Assembly (NCBI GenBank): GCA_003154335.1
Contig: PMDE01000028.1
Span: 20,969 to 26,104, forward strand
Length of the DNA stretch: 5,136 nucleotides
Direction: 5' to 3'
Origin: Methanoregula sp.
Lineage (GTDB): Archaea > Halobacteriota > Methanomicrobia > Methanomicrobiales > Methanospirillaceae
How positions within the stretch are numbered: position 1 is the first letter of the stretch; each line of letters starts with the position of its first letter. The notes under the pieces are model-generated. The model worked only from the letters and a program-made list of their open reading frames with translations. It had not been told where the DNA came from and made no database searches. Shown here one piece after another: positions 5,030 to 5,136 of this stretch. Both the position numbers and the translations under genes were made by a program.

Positions 5030-5136
5030 ATGAAAAAAAATACCTTCTATATAGTGTTCGGGTGTATTGCCCTCGCTCTTCTCGCCATTTTCTGGTATTC
5101 AATAGAACTTCACACGCCTCTTTTCATTGAAATCGC
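5030..5136 (+). CDS. N-terminal fragment of a membrane protein (runs off window)
   Basis: The plus strand is open from ATG 5030 to the window end, giving 35 complete residues. Seen: a short basic N-terminus (KKN), one membrane helix or signal anchor at about residues 5-23, then a polar turn (SIELHT) and the start of another hydrophobic stretch (PLFIEI). A GTGATC site at 5022-5027 matches the distal part of the archaeal Shine-Dalgarno consensus and sits 2 nt before the ATG, the correct register for that part. The pattern of two closely spaced helices with a short polar loop resembles small archaeal membrane proteins such as DUF2178, but too little is visible to decide. It is divergent to the small secreted-protein gene. 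Confidence 0.65.
   Translation, partial: MKKNTFYIVFGCIALALLAIFWYSIELHTPLFIEI

Overview
The window looks archaeal, most likely from a methanogenic euryarchaeon of the Methanomicrobiales type. This is inference. It rests on BRE/TATA-like promoters (purine-A stretch, then an AT-rich box about 25 nt before a plausible start), Shine-Dalgarno sites matching the archaeal 16S tail, oligo-T stretches after stop codons, and a membrane-anchored surface protein with repeated Ig-like domains next to a MacB/LolD-type ABC transporter, a combination common in methanogens. No rRNA, tRNA, insertion sequence or CRISPR array was found.

Layout. Bases 1-479 (minus strand) hold the N-terminal 159 residues of a polytopic membrane protein resembling the YjdF/DUF2238 family; its C-terminus lies beyond the left edge. 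Bases 480-1063 contain no convincing intact gene. They do hold a cluster of short perfect inverted repeats, an oligo-T stretch and a possible remnant of a small membrane-protein gene.

Bases 1064-4271 are the core: a tight minus-strand operon of three genes. In transcription order these are a secreted, C-terminally anchored multi-domain beta-sandwich protein (4271-2946), an ABC ATPase (2934-2254) and a MacB/FtsX-type permease (2257-1064). The ATPase and permease overlap by ATGA, and the first two genes are 11 nt apart or overlap by ATGA, depending on the start used. They probably form one envelope complex. The ATPase drives the permease, and the anchored protein presents its domains outside the membrane, perhaps standing in for the periplasmic adaptor of bacterial MacAB. 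The substrate is unknown.

Bases 4447-4797 (minus) encode a small secreted protein of unrecognised function with its own promoter region and an oligo-T terminator. Bases 4798-5029 form a divergent promoter region that carries the octamer gcatatac once on each strand. At 5030 a plus-strand gene begins; only 35 residues of a membrane protein are visible.
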